NCBI GenBank assembly: GCA_016709865.1
Contig: JADJLX010000003.1
Span: 124,001-188,000, forward strand
Reading direction: 5' to 3'
Origin: Bacteroidales bacterium
Lineage (GTDB): Bacteria; Bacteroidota; Bacteroidia; Bacteroidales; VadinHA17
Length of the DNA stretch: 64,000 nt
The notes under the pieces: model-generated
Databases searched by the model: none
Told to the model about the DNA's origin: nothing
The model's input: the letters and a program-made list of their open reading frames with translations, nothing else
Shown here: piece by piece, positions 9,694-18,894 of the stretch
How the letters are laid out: every line of letters starts with the position of its first letter
How positions within the stretch are numbered: position 1 is the stretch's first letter
Position numbers and translations under genes: made by a program

Positions 9694-10272
9694 CTAAATA
9701 ATTTTAGAAACAACGCCGTTCACAAGCTGGTATCTGTCACCGCTTTCAGTGCAGAAAGCAAAGCCTTTGTCGTCAAAGAACAGCTTGTGTCCGAATTCAC
9801 TAATCCACCCGGTCTGACGCGCTGGATTACCGACCACAAGTGCATATGGCTTTACATCTTTTGTTACTACAGCACCTGCACCAATGAATGCATATCTTCC
9901 GATTATATTACCACAAACAATTGTTGCATTGGCACCTATCGATGCACCTCTCTCCACGATAGTTTCCCGGTACTGGTCTTTGCGGACAATTGCGCTCCTC
10001 GGATTGATTACATTTGTAAATACCATTGATGGACCCAGAAATACATCGTCATCGCAAATAACTCCTGTATAAATAGATACATTATTCTGCACCTTGACAT
10101 TGTTTCCCAGTTTTACTCCTGATAAGACAACCACATTCTGTCCAAGATTACAGTTTTCGCCTATCTCAGCACCGTTCATAATATGTGTGAAATGCCATAT
10201 TTTTGTTCCCTTCCCGATTTTGCTGCCTTCATCGATTACAGCTGTCGGGTGTGCAAAATATTCTTTATCCAT
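9694..10272 (-). CDS. wbpD: UDP-GlcNAc(3N)A N-acetyltransferase, WbpD type
   Basis: This left-handed beta-helix acetyltransferase puts the acetyl group on the C3 amine formed by WbpE, giving UDP-2,3-diacetamido-2,3-dideoxyglucuronate. Hexapeptide repeats run from about residue 15 to 155 ([18 protein letters not shown], then [16 protein letters not shown]). The open stretch [12 protein letters not shown] holds the His expected near the active site. It has 192 residues, normal for WbpD. It lies eight bases after wbpE and 30 bases before wbpB. Other LbH sugar N-acetyltransferases look similar; the neighbours decide the call. Confidence 0.9.
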   Translation of the reverse strand: MDKEYFAHPTAVIDEGSKIGKGTKIWHFTHIMNGAEIGENCNLGQNVVVLSGVKLGNNVKVQNNVSIYTGVICDDDVFLGPSMVFTNVINPRSAIVRKDQYRETIVERGASIGANATIVCGNIIGRYAFIGAGAVVTKDVKPYALVVGNPARQTGWISEFGHKLFFDDKGFAFCTESGDRYQLVNGVVSKII

Positions 10273-10280
10273 ATTTACTT

Positions 10281-11408
10281 CTAATTAAAGAATTCCAAAA
10301 CTTTTAGTATAATATAATCAAGTTGTTCCTGCTCCATATCGGGATGCATTGGCAAAGACAGCACTTCCCTGCAAAGAGCAGTTGTAACAGGGAAATCTGT
10401 TTCTTTATAGCCCAGGTGCCTGTAGGCTTCCTGTAAATGCAGTGGTCCGGGATAATATACCATTGAGGGTACATTATTAGATTCAAGATGTTTTTTCAGA
10501 TCATCTCTTCTTCCTCCGTCTACTTTAATTGTGTACTGATGAAATATGTGAGATGAGTATGCTGCTCTTTCAGGAATAGTAATCTGATGGCACCCTGTAA
10601 AAGCTTCATCATAATGTGCTGCAACAACCCTTCTCGCAGCATTGAATTCATTAAGATATTTAAGTTTTATTCTCAGTATTGCTGCCTGAATAGTGTCGAG
10701 CCTTGAGTTTACGCCTATATCATCATAGTGATAACGCACTTTCATCCCATGGTTGGCAATGCTTCTCAGTTTTTTTGCAAAAGCATCATCATTTGTAAAA
10801 AGTGCTCCACCGTCACCATAACACCCGAGATTTTTGGACGGGAAGAAAGAAGTTGTTCCTATATGACCAATGGTTCCGGCTTTTTTAATTGTTCCGTTTC
10901 TGAATATATAGTCAGATCCTGTCGCCTGCGCTGCATCTTCTATTATAAAGAGATTGTGCTTTTGTGCTAGCTCCATAAGGCTCTCCATATCAGCACACTG
11001 GCCAAACAGATGTACCGGAACAATAGCTTTTGTTTTAGGGGTTATAGCTTTTTTTACTGCTTCGACAGAGATATTGAATGTACCCGGATCGGGCTCAACT
11101 ATAACCAGTTTCAGACCCAGCAGAGCCACAACCTCAACAGTTGCGATGAAAGTAAAATTTGTTGTTATAACCTCATCCCCTGGTTTAAGTCCGAGAACCA
11201 TCATGGCAAGATATAATGCATCTGTCCCGTTAGCACATGAAACCACATGCTTTACACCCATATATTCCTGCAATTCTTCCTCAAAAAGCTTAACATCAGG
11301 ACCTTTAATAAAAGCAGTTGATTCAAGTACTGATTTTATTGCCATATCAACTTCAGTACCGATTTTTTCATACTGAGCCTTCAGATCCACCATCTGGATT
11401 TCTCTCAT
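10281..11408 (-). CDS. wbpE: UDP-2-acetamido-3-keto-glucuronate aminotransferase, WbpE type
   Basis: This is a PLP-dependent DegT/DnrJ/EryC1/StrS aminotransferase that installs the C3 amine on the UDP-3-keto sugar using glutamate. The PLP Lys is K192 in [15 protein letters not shown], and the ring-nitrogen Asp is D158 in [17 protein letters not shown] binds phosphate. It has 375 residues. AGGAG directly precedes the ATG at 11408; a second ATG five codons in (MVDLKAQY) fits the family start equally well. It is the first gene of the six-gene operon. In P. gingivalis the homologue is PorR, needed for anionic LPS and surface retention of secreted proteases. Confidence 0.92.
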   Translation of the reverse strand: MREIQMVDLKAQYEKIGTEVDMAIKSVLESTAFIKGPDVKLFEEELQEYMGVKHVVSCANGTDALYLAMMVLGLKPGDEVITTNFTFIATVEVVALLGLKLVIVEPDPGTFNISVEAVKKAITPKTKAIVPVHLFGQCADMESLMELAQKHNLFIIEDAAQATGSDYIFRNGTIKKAGTIGHIGTTSFFPSKNLGCYGDGGALFTNDDAFAKKLRSIANHGMKVRYHYDDIGVNSRLDTIQAAILRIKLKYLNEFNAARRVVAAHYDEAFTGCHQITIPERAAYSSHIFHQYTIKVDGGRRDDLKKHLESNNVPSMVYYPGPLHLQEAYRHLGYKETDFPVTTALCREVLSLPMHPDMEQEQLDYIILKVLEFFN

Positions 11409-11430
11409 CTCCTGTAAAAATTTAGAATTA

Positions 11431-11438
11431 CGAAGATA
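11431..11438 (-). promoter_or_regulatory. Candidate -7 element of the wbp operon
   Basis: Read on the minus strand this is TATCTTCG, one mismatch from TAnnTTTG, 23 bases before the wbpE ATG. No clear -33 was found. Confidence 0.4.
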
Positions 11439-11458
11439 ATGATTTTATTTTTTCGACT

Positions 11459-11516
11459 ATCTGCGATAATCAGCGGAATCTGCGGGAAATCTTTTTCTCC
11501 CGTTGATCGCGCAGAT
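11459..11516. repeat. Imperfect inverted repeat (ATCTGCG/CGCAGAT arms)
   Basis: ATCTGCGATAATCAGCGG on the left is largely complementary to the right arm ending CGCAGAT. A partial second copy of the word (AATCTGCGGG) lies between. It is in the gap between the wbp operon and the HU/SPOR gene. It resembles dispersed intergenic repeats seen in many Bacteroidota genomes. Confidence 0.6.
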
Positions 11517-11575
11517 TTTCGCATATCAGAATTCAAATAGAAGTTGTATATTGACATTGATAAACAGAATTTTCT

Positions 11576-11583
11576 TATTTTTG
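11576..11583 (+). promoter_or_regulatory. Candidate -7 element of the HU/SPOR gene
   Basis: TATTTTTG matches TAnnTTTG. TTGACATTGA begins at 11551, leaving 22 bases between TTG and the -7 element, close to Bacteroidota spacing. The GTG start is 24 bases downstream. Confidence 0.45.
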
Positions 11584-11606
11584 TAATAATTAGAATTATT
11601 TACAAA

Positions 11607-12563
11607 GTGGATATTACGGCTTTCATCAGAGAATTATTGTTCGGACACGATTGTGTAATTGTACCCGGATTTGGTGGTTTTATAGGAAATTACACTCCGG
11701 CAAGGATTGATAAGGTTACCGGAACATTCTTTCCTCCGGTAAAACAGATATCCTTTAACAGAAATCTCAATCATAATGATGGTCTTCTAGTTGGCAGAAT
11801 CTCAGGGTCAGCAAATATTAACTATGGCGATGCCAGAAACATTGTTGAGGAATTTGTTCTTGAGCTCAGAAGGAAACTTTCTAAAGGAGAAAAAGTAGTA
11901 TTTGATAATATAGGAAGCTTCTTAAACAACTCCGAAGGGAATGTCCAGTTTGAGCCTGACAGAAATGCAAACTATCATCTTGATTCATATGGTCTTGAGT
12001 CTTTTCAGTGCCTGCCTCTTGAAGGATATGATGTTAGAAAGAGGATAGTAAGACACACTGGAAAAGATCCGGTAAGACAGGCATCCATGCGAAAAATTCT
12101 CTGGAGAGCTGCTGTTATAATACCTCTTTTAGTAGCTATAGTTGCCGTTCCGTTAAAAACAGATTTTTTCAAATCAAAAGTGGAATCCACTACTCTTAAT
12201 CCACTTGTCTCTGCTGAATTTGAGCACAACAAAAAAGCTGTAGATCAGGGTATTAGCAATGAAACACTGAGTGCATCAGCTAATACTTCACTTCCTGTTA
12301 AAGAGGATGTTGCTGTTATTGCTCCCCTTCCGGTTGAAAATAATTCATATTTTATAATTACAGGAAGTTTTAAATCTGAAGCCAATGCTCTTAGTCAGGC
12401 CAAAATGCTTAGCGAAGAAGGATTTTCTCCTGAGATAGTACCTGCATCAAATGGATTCTACAGGGTATGTGCCGTTGCATGTAACAACCTTAATACAGCT
12501 ATGACAAAGAAAGACAGCATAGCTAAAAAATTTCCGGGCTCCTGGGTTTCCAGAAGAAGGTGA
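11607..12563 (+). CDS. HU-CCDC81 / SPOR domain membrane protein
   Basis: This protein probably connects a DNA-binding-like HU fold to cell-wall binding at the septum. I choose the GTG at 11607 because the family begins DITAFIRELLFGHDCVIVPG; the upstream TTG at 11544 adds an unrelated hydrophobic stretch. That gives 318 residues. Two HU-CCDC81-type modules fill about residues 1-140 (GFGGFIGNY, FNRNLNHNDGLL, GEKVVFDNIGSF). A single membrane segment follows (IIPLLVAIVAVPL, near 170), then a variable linker. A C-terminal SPOR domain (about 240-318, starting NSYFIITGSFKSEANALSQA) would bind denuded peptidoglycan glycans. It converges with metG, whose stop is two bases away. The function is inferred from domains. 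Confidence 0.85.
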   Translation: MDITAFIRELLFGHDCVIVPGFGGFIGNYTPARIDKVTGTFFPPVKQISFNRNLNHNDGLLVGRISGSANINYGDARNIVEEFVLELRRKLSKGEKVVFDNIGSFLNNSEGNVQFEPDRNANYHLDSYGLESFQCLPLEGYDVRKRIVRHTGKDPVRQASMRKILWRAAVIIPLLVAIVAVPLKTDFFKSKVESTTLNPLVSAEFEHNKKAVDQGISNETLSASANTSLPVKEDVAVIAPLPVENNSYFIITGSFKSEANALSQAKMLSEEGFSPEIVPASNGFYRVCAVACNNLNTAMTKKDSIAKKFPGSWVSRRR

Positions 12564-12565
12564 TC

Positions 12566-14599
12566 CTATTTAATCATACTACCGTTTGAGACTTTTAAAG
12601 AAGGGGTTACCATAACCAGTTTCCCGTCTTTATCCTCCGCCATAAGTATCATTCCCTGTGATTCAATTCCTTTTATTTTTCTTGGTTCCAGGTTGGCCAC
12701 AATAGAGATCTGTTTTCCTATAATTGCTTCAGGTTCATAATATTCAGCAATCCCTGATACTATTGTTCTGATATCCAGTCCGGTATCAATCTTAAGTTTA
12801 AGAAGTTTGGTTGTTTTAGGAACTTTTTCAGCTTCAAGTATTGTTGCAGTTCTTATGTCAATCTTTGAGAAATCATCAAATGTAACAGCTCCTTTTCCGG
12901 GTACAGTTTTTGCATCAGAAGTTGCATTTGCTTTTTTTGTAGCATTCAGCTTCTCTATTTGTTTTGTAATAGCCTCATCTTCAATTTTTTCAAAGAGTAA
13001 TCCCGGTTTGTTTATCTGATGTCCGGCAGGCAAAAGGTCAGTATTACCAGCCATACTCCATTTCAATTCATTGAAATTGATCCAGTTACGAAGTGTCTCC
13101 ATCGAAAACGGTAGAAATGGTTCGCAGACAATAGTGAGGTTTGCAGTTATCTGCAGGGCAATATTCATTATTGTTTTTACACGTTCAGGGTCAGTTTTTA
13201 TCACCTTCCATGGTTCTGCATCAGCCAGGTATTTATTTCCGAGACGCGCTAGGTTCATTGCTTCTTTTAGAGCTTCCCTGAACCTGTATGCTTCAAGACT
13301 TATCTCGACATTCTCTTTGAATCTGGAGATTTCCTTCAGTACATTAATATCATTGTCATCAGTTTTCCCTCTTTCTGGAACTTTCCCATCATAATAATTA
13401 TTTGTCAGAACAAGGGTACGGTTGACAAAATTGCCAAGGATGGCAACCAATTCGTTATTATTGCGGGCCTGAAAATCTTTCCATGTGAAATCATTATCCT
13501 TGGTCTCAGGAGCATTGGCACAAAGCGCATATCTTAACACATCCTGTTTCCCGGGGAAATCCTCAAGATACTCATGCAGCCATACAGCCCAGTTCCTGGA
13601 AGTAGAGATCTTATCATTTTCGAGGTTCAGAAATTCATTTGCGGGAACATTCTCGGGCAGAATATAACTCCCTTCTGCCTTTAGCATTGCAGGGAAAATT
13701 ATACAATGGAAAACAATATTATCTTTCCCGATAAAGTGCACCATTTTTGTCTCCTTGTCTTTCCAGTATTTTTCCCAGTCCGCAGTAAGTTCTTTTGTAG
13801 CAGAGATATAGCCTATGGGAGCATCGAACCAGACATAAAGCACTTTCCCGGTTGCTCCTTCCACCGGGACAGGTACTCCCCAGTCGAGGTCGCGGCTCAC
13901 AGCTCTTGGCTGTAGTCCCTGATCTATCCACGATTTACACTGACCATAAACATTTGTTTTCCACTCCTTATGATCTTCAAGGATCCACTTTTTAAGCCAT
14001 GGTTCGTACTTGTCAAGCGGCAGAAACCAATGCAGGGTCTCGCGCAGAACAGGTTTGCTTCCGCTTACTGTTGAATGTGGATTAATGAGTTCATTCGGAC
14101 TGAGTGAAGTCCCGCATTTTTCACACTGATCTCCATAGGCGTTCTCATTACCGCAATGAGGACAAGTGCCCATTATATATCTGTCGGCAAGGAAGCAGCC
14201 TGCTTCCTCATCATAATACTGTTCAGATGTTTTTTCAATAAATTCTCCTTTATCATAAAGCGTTTTGAAGAATCCTGAAGCAGTCTCATAATGTACCTTA
14301 TTTGAAGTTCTGGAATAAATATCGAAAGCTATTCCAAAATCTTCAAATGCCTTTTTATTTATTGTATGATACCGGTCTACAATCTCCTGGGGAGTAACTC
14401 CTTCTTTGCGGGCCTTCAGGGTAATAGGCACACCATGTTCATCAGAACCGCAAACAGATATAACATCCACGCCCTTCATCCTCAGGTATCTGGTGTAAAT
14501 ATCGGAAGGTACGTATACCCCTGCGAGGTGACCAATATGTATTGGTCCGTTAGCATAGGGAAGAGCAGAGGTGATGAGATATCTTTTAAAATTCTTCAT
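12566..14599 (-). CDS. metG: Methionine-tRNA ligase
   Basis: It charges tRNA-Met. The class I HIGH motif is HIGH at residues 21-24. The zinc-binding insertion has two CxxC pairs (CPHCG and CEKCG, about residues 145-165). The second signature reads KISTS (near 335) in place of KMSKS, a variant I recall from Bacteroidota enzymes. The C-terminal OB-fold tRNA-binding domain begins around [13 protein letters not shown] and includes the dimerising tail. Its 677 residues are full length. A divergent gap of 119 bases separates it from ldcA. Confidence 0.98.
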   Translation of the reverse strand: MKNFKRYLITSALPYANGPIHIGHLAGVYVPSDIYTRYLRMKGVDVISVCGSDEHGVPITLKARKEGVTPQEIVDRYHTINKKAFEDFGIAFDIYSRTSNKVHYETASGFFKTLYDKGEFIEKTSEQYYDEEAGCFLADRYIMGTCPHCGNENAYGDQCEKCGTSLSPNELINPHSTVSGSKPVLRETLHWFLPLDKYEPWLKKWILEDHKEWKTNVYGQCKSWIDQGLQPRAVSRDLDWGVPVPVEGATGKVLYVWFDAPIGYISATKELTADWEKYWKDKETKMVHFIGKDNIVFHCIIFPAMLKAEGSYILPENVPANEFLNLENDKISTSRNWAVWLHEYLEDFPGKQDVLRYALCANAPETKDNDFTWKDFQARNNNELVAILGNFVNRTLVLTNNYYDGKVPERGKTDDNDINVLKEISRFKENVEISLEAYRFREALKEAMNLARLGNKYLADAEPWKVIKTDPERVKTIMNIALQITANLTIVCEPFLPFSMETLRNWINFNELKWSMAGNTDLLPAGHQINKPGLLFEKIEDEAITKQIEKLNATKKANATSDAKTVPGKGAVTFDDFSKIDIRTATILEAEKVPKTTKLLKLKIDTGLDIRTIVSGIAEYYEPEAIIGKQISIVANLEPRKIKGIESQGMILMAEDKDGKLVMVTPSLKVSNGSMIK

Positions 14600-14639
14600 G
14601 AAACTGATGCTGAATGATAAGTAATTTTCAAAAACCGAA

Positions 14640-14647
14640 CAAAGATA
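14640..14647 (-). promoter_or_regulatory. -7 promoter element of metG
   Basis: TATCTTTG on the minus strand is an exact TAnnTTTG match, 40 bases upstream of the metG ATG. Confidence 0.5.
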
Positions 14648-14695
14648 ATAAATTTATATACTTTGTTCTGCCTGGTGGCTTTGTCTCTTTTTGGC

Positions 14696-14703
14696 TATTT
14701 TTG
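14696..14703 (+). promoter_or_regulatory. -7 promoter element of ldcA
   Basis: TATTTTTG is an exact TAnnTTTG match, 15 bases before the ATG at 14719. The predicted leader is very short. Confidence 0.45.
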
Positions 14704-14718
14704 CTTTAAATATTTATT

Positions 14719-15633
14719 ATGCCTTCGAATAAAACTCTGCCTGAATATCTTAAACCCGGCGACGAGGTTGCAATTATATCCCCGTCATTTTATATAGATG
14801 AAAGTAAGATTATTGATGCTGTCTCATATCTTGAGAACTGGGGACTAAAAGTTAGAGTCGGGAAAAATGCCTCGAAACAGTCAGGCCCATTTGCAGGAAC
14901 TGATAAGGAGAGACTCTCTGATCTGCAGGAGATGACTGATGACGCTGATGTAAAGGCCGTAATCTGTTCAAGAGGGGGTTATGGAATTTCGAAAATCATC
15001 AGTCATACAGACTTCTCTTCCCTTAGGAAAAATCCGAAGTGGTATGTAGGATTCAGCGATATTACAGTACTTCATATGTGGTTAAGTGAAGTATGCGGTA
15101 TCATTTCATTACATGGGGAAATGCCGCTTAATTACTCCAATCCTGATAAAACTGAACATGCATTCATTTCCCTGAGAAATGCACTGTTCGGGAATCATTA
15201 TTCAATTGAATGGGAAGGAGAGACTTTAAGGAATTCAAACATAAGCGGCGAGCTTACCGGAGGAAACCTTTCCTTGATTTACAGCATGAATGGCACAGAA
15301 GCCGAACTTTCAACTGAAGGAAAAATACTGTTTATTGAGGAAGTGGGAGAGTACTTCTATCATATCGACAGGATGCTTACCTCGCTTAAGCTAGCCGGAA
15401 AGCTTAGGGGATTATCAGGATTGCTGGTTGGTGGCATGAATAAGATTGAAGAGGCAAAACTGCCCTGGGGCAAAAGCATTAAAGAGACTATTTATGATAT
15501 CGTAAAAGAGTATGATTTCCCGGTGTTTTTTAATTTTCCTGCCGGACATATTAAGGATAACCGTGCACTATATATTGGCCGGCAAACCAGAATAGATATA
15601 AAAGGAAATAAAGCTGTTCTTACCTTTCTCTGA
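14719..15633 (+). CDS. ldcA: LD-carboxypeptidase (peptidase family S66)
   Basis: It removes the terminal D-alanine from tetrapeptides during peptidoglycan recycling, in the cytoplasm. The nucleophile is Ser113 in YVGFSDIT. The other triad members are expected at the Glu in [14 protein letters not shown] (about 205) and the His in FPAGHIKDN (about 275). The [10 protein letters not shown] segment near 85 is also typical. It has 304 residues and no signal peptide, as expected for a cytosolic LdcA. It converges with the alanine dehydrogenase gene, with only two bases between stops. Confidence 0.93.
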   Translation: MPSNKTLPEYLKPGDEVAIISPSFYIDESKIIDAVSYLENWGLKVRVGKNASKQSGPFAGTDKERLSDLQEMTDDADVKAVICSRGGYGISKIISHTDFSSLRKNPKWYVGFSDITVLHMWLSEVCGIISLHGEMPLNYSNPDKTEHAFISLRNALFGNHYSIEWEGETLRNSNISGELTGGNLSLIYSMNGTEAELSTEGKILFIEEVGEYFYHIDRMLTSLKLAGKLRGLSGLLVGGMNKIEEAKLPWGKSIKETIYDIVKEYDFPVFFNFPAGHIKDNRALYIGRQTRIDIKGNKAVLTFL

Positions 15634-15635
15634 TT

Positions 15636-16856
15636 CTAGAAAGCCGATATAAGTAAATCCAGATCTTTTGAAATAATCCCGAATTTCTGACCGAGTGTTT
15701 CATTGGTGAGCATCCCGTTGTACAAATAAGCTCCGTTGCGCAGTCCCTGTTCGTTCTTAAGCAGTTGGGTAATCCCTCCTGAATCTGCCATACTCTGAAG
15801 CAGAGGTGTAAAAATATTGCTGAGAGCTATTGAAGCAGTGCGGGCTACCCTCGATGGGAGGTTCCATGCTGAAAAATGGGTGACACCATATTTTTCATAT
15901 ACCGGATCCTTCAGGGCACGGCATTCGGTTGTTTCTATGCATCCGCCACGGTCGATACTAAGGTCAATCACTACTGCTCCTTTTTTCATGCTGCGCACCA
16001 TGTCTTCAGTGATATAATACCATGGTCGAAGATCTTCAAGTTCAATGGCCCCTATTAAAACGTCAGCCGATTTGAGGGCTTTTTTTAATACCTGGGGATG
16101 AAATACTGATGTCTGAAGACGCTGCCCCAGTAGATTCTGAAATCTTCTTAACCGGGGAAGGGAACTGTCGAAGATTTTTACTGTCGATCCGAGTCCTATT
16201 GCCGCTCTGGCCGCATATTCACCTGCAGTATTTGCACCAAGAATAACAACTTCGGTTGGAGTAACTCCGGTAATTCCGCCAAGCATTACTCCTTTTCCTC
16301 CGTGCATATTGCTGAGATATTCTGAAGCCACGAGAAGGGAAGTAATACCTGAAATCTCACTCATCGATTCTACTACAGGCATCTCCCCGTTATTATCCTG
16401 AATCTTCTCAAATGCAAGTGCTGTTACCTTCTTTCGTATAAGTCTGCCAAGAGTCTCCTCGCTGAGCTTAAGTACATTGAGATACGACAAAATTACCTGA
16501 TCCCCTTTGAGATATTCTGCATCTTTCTCCGTAAAAGGAGCAACTTTGATAACTGCATCGGCACCATAAACTCTTGCCGGAGAGTCGCTTATGACAGCAC
16601 CGTTTTCGCTGTAATCCTTATCGGTATAGTTGGCGCCTGTTCCGGCACCTTTCTGTACGATTACCTCATTCCCACTGTCAACCAGGAGGCTGACAGCTTC
16701 AGGAGAAAGAGCTACTCTCTTTTCGTCATCCTTTTTATCAGAAGGTATACCGATAGTGATTTTTTTATTCCTGACAGCAGTTTCCAGTTGTTCTTCTTTT
16801 GGCATGAAGGCTGTATTGCCAAAAGTTACTTTTCCGCTTTTACCTTTATTATTCAT
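15636..16856 (-). CDS. ald: Alanine dehydrogenase / transhydrogenase-alpha-like protein
   Basis: It belongs to the alanine dehydrogenase/PntA superfamily and probably deaminates L-alanine to pyruvate with NAD. The N-terminal domain carries ITIGIPSDKKDDEKRVALSP, with the conserved Arg/Lys pair, and VIVQKGAGTGANYTDKDY. The nucleotide-binding domain has VVILGANTAGEYAARAAIGLG. GCIETTE and SAWNLPSRVARTAS match the C-terminal alanine dehydrogenase pattern. A 30-residue leader (LxFGNTAFMPKEE type) precedes the canonical start and is seen in other Bacteroidota members. The 406 residues lack the PntA membrane extension, so transhydrogenase activity is unlikely. Confidence 0.88.
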   Translation of the reverse strand: MNNKGKSGKVTFGNTAFMPKEEQLETAVRNKKITIGIPSDKKDDEKRVALSPEAVSLLVDSGNEVIVQKGAGTGANYTDKDYSENGAVISDSPARVYGADAVIKVAPFTEKDAEYLKGDQVILSYLNVLKLSEETLGRLIRKKVTALAFEKIQDNNGEMPVVESMSEISGITSLLVASEYLSNMHGGKGVMLGGITGVTPTEVVILGANTAGEYAARAAIGLGSTVKIFDSSLPRLRRFQNLLGQRLQTSVFHPQVLKKALKSADVLIGAIELEDLRPWYYITEDMVRSMKKGAVVIDLSIDRGGCIETTECRALKDPVYEKYGVTHFSAWNLPSRVARTASIALSNIFTPLLQSMADSGGITQLLKNEQGLRNGAYLYNGMLTNETLGQKFGIISKDLDLLISAF

Positions 16857-16920
16857 AATCAGGATGTAGTTATTTCATCAAAGGTAAATAATTTGGAACA
16901 GAGAGCAAAATCAGATAATA

Positions 16921-17334
16921 CTATGATATTGAAAGGATTCGTTGTTCTTGATCGTCGACTGTGATACTGACCTTTACTGTTTCAGGAGGTAGAATTTCTT
17001 CAACAAGTCCGGGCCACTCCATAAAACACCATGAATCACCGGTAAGATACTCTTCAATACCAAAGTCAAATACTTCTTCCTGTTTCTTAATCCTATAGAA
17101 ATCAATATGATAGATAGTTTCACCCGCTTCTGTTTTATATTCATTTACAAGTGTAAAAGTAGGACTGCTGATAATATCCAAAGCTCCAAGTTCTTCACAG
17201 ATAGCTTTTATTATTGTGGTCTTGCCGGCACCCATACCTCCGTAAAATGCAAATATTTTATTCTTCCCAAAATACTTTAAAAGCTCTTTGGCGGCAGAGT
17301 GTAAATGCTTTTTATCTTTAATTATAATTTTCAT
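16921..17334 (-). CDS. tsaE: tRNA threonylcarbamoyladenosine biosynthesis ATPase TsaE
   Basis: This is the ATPase partner of TsaB and TsaD in making t6A37 on ANN-decoding tRNAs. The Walker A motif GGMGAGKTT is at residues 32-40. SSPTFTLVNEY and YHIDFYR are the family motifs that follow. FMEWPGLVEEILP ends the ATPase core. Its 137 residues are normal for TsaE. It lies six bases after porX on the same strand and is probably cotranscribed with it. Confidence 0.95.
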   Translation of the reverse strand: MKIIIKDKKHLHSAAKELLKYFGKNKIFAFYGGMGAGKTTIIKAICEELGALDIISSPTFTLVNEYKTEAGETIYHIDFYRIKKQEEVFDFGIEEYLTGDSWCFMEWPGLVEEILPPETVKVSITVDDQEQRILSIS

Positions 17335-17340
17335 TTTTTG

Positions 17341-18894
17341 CTAAACAGGTTCAAGAGTTGCAACCGGCAGTAAGACCTCCTGCATTGATATGCCCCCATG
17401 CTGAAAGGTGTCTTTGTAGTAGCCTGCATAATGGTTATAGTTATTCTGATAAACCAGATAATCCTTGTTAAGCGCAAAGATATATCTAGAACTTATATTT
17501 GTTTTTGGAAGCATTGCTTTTTCCGGATTAATTATCTCAAATACTTTTCTGGGATCATAATCCAGATTCCTTCCCATTTTATATCTCAGATTGGAAGATG
17601 TTTTCCTGTCGCCGATTATTTTAACCGGATTCTGCACTCTTATTGTACCGTGGTCGGTACTGAATACAACCCTTACAGAATGCGAAGCAAGTATTTTAAG
17701 CAGCTCGAATAGGGAGGAATGCACAAACCACGAGCGTGTAAGACTTCTGTATGCACGTTCATCGTTTGCAAGATCGCGTATCACATCTATATCAGTTCTT
17801 GCATGCGACAGCATGTCGACAAAATTGAAAACAAGAATATTGATATCGTTTTCGAGCATTGTCCTTATCTTTTCATTTACCTTCTTCCCCTCAAAGCTGC
17901 TGCTTATTTTATTGTACGACCATTTATATTTCAAGCCTTTGCGCTTAAGCTGATTGGCGAAAAGGGTTTCCTCAAAAGTGTTTTTTCCCTCTTCTTCATC
18001 ATCATTTATCCAGAGACCAGGCATTGTCTCAGCAATCTGAGCCGGCATCAATCCGGCAAAAATAGAATTTCTGCTGAATTGAGTCGCAGTTGGTAAAATG
18101 CTGTAATAGACATCTTCCTCGATAATCCTGTACATGCCCGAAAGCTCAGAGGATATTGTCTTCCACTGGTCATATCTCAAATTGTCTATAAGAATGAAAA
18201 AAAGCGGCTTGTTTTCCTGTACCAGCGGGAATATTTTTTCAGAAAAGAGGGCCGGCGACATTAGAGGTTTATCGCGATTTTCAGGTTTTAGCCAGGGGAG
18301 ATAATTATTCACCATGAACTTTGAGAAAGAGTTATTCGCTTCGTTCTCCTGTGTTTTAAGGATCTCATCCATTCCTGAGTCAGTTGACTTCTCAAGTTCG
18401 GCCTCCCAGTAGACTATCTTCCTGTATAATTCGGCCCACTCTCCATATGACGATGCAGTTGATATCATTTCGGAGATACGACTGAATTCCAGCCGGTAAT
18501 CTGTTGTGGTCTTTTCGGTTACCAGTCTTCGCTGGTCAAGGATCTTCTTTATTGCCAGAAGTACCTGTTTAGGTTTCACCGGTTTAATGAGGTAATCGGC
18601 AATCTCCGAGCCAATTGCAGTCTCCATCAGATCCTCTTCCTCACTTTTGGTAATCATCACCACGGGTATATCGGTCCTGACTTCCCTGATCAGTCTGAGT
18701 GTTTCAATACCACTCAGGCCCGGCATGTTCTCGTCAAGAAATATAAGGTCGTAACGATTTTGTTTAATCAGGTCAATAGTATCATTGCCATTGGAGCAGG
18801 TATCGATATCATAACCCTTTTCCTGAAGAAATATAATGTGTGGTTTCAGGGCCTCAATCTCATCGTCGGTCCATAGGATTTTTATAGTTCTCAT
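17341..18894 (-). CDS. porX: T9SS response regulator PorX (receiver-PglZ)
   Basis: This is an atypical response regulator of type IX secretion. The N-terminal receiver domain (about 1-120) has the acidic pair D10/D11, phosphoacceptor D54 in LIFLDENMPG, T82 and K104. A helical linker runs to about 205. The C-terminal PglZ domain (alkaline-phosphatase superfamily) has metal-site candidates D237 (LIDNLR), T271 in LPTATQFSRN, the Asp and His of DMLSHARTD, and FSTDHGT. In P. gingivalis and Flavobacterium, PorX works with the PorY kinase and is needed for T9SS function, and the PglZ domain is a phosphodiesterase. Its start overlaps the porW stop by four bases. All catalytic residues I can recognise are intact. 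Confidence 0.94.
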   Translation of the reverse strand: MRTIKILWTDDEIEALKPHIIFLQEKGYDIDTCSNGNDTIDLIKQNRYDLIFLDENMPGLSGIETLRLIREVRTDIPVVMITKSEEEDLMETAIGSEIADYLIKPVKPKQVLLAIKKILDQRRLVTEKTTTDYRLEFSRISEMISTASSYGEWAELYRKIVYWEAELEKSTDSGMDEILKTQENEANNSFSKFMVNNYLPWLKPENRDKPLMSPALFSEKIFPLVQENKPLFFILIDNLRYDQWKTISSELSGMYRIIEEDVYYSILPTATQFSRNSIFAGLMPAQIAETMPGLWINDDEEEGKNTFEETLFANQLKRKGLKYKWSYNKISSSFEGKKVNEKIRTMLENDINILVFNFVDMLSHARTDIDVIRDLANDERAYRSLTRSWFVHSSLFELLKILASHSVRVVFSTDHGTIRVQNPVKIIGDRKTSSNLRYKMGRNLDYDPRKVFEIINPEKAMLPKTNISSRYIFALNKDYLVYQNNYNHYAGYYKDTFQHGGISMQEVLLPVATLEPV

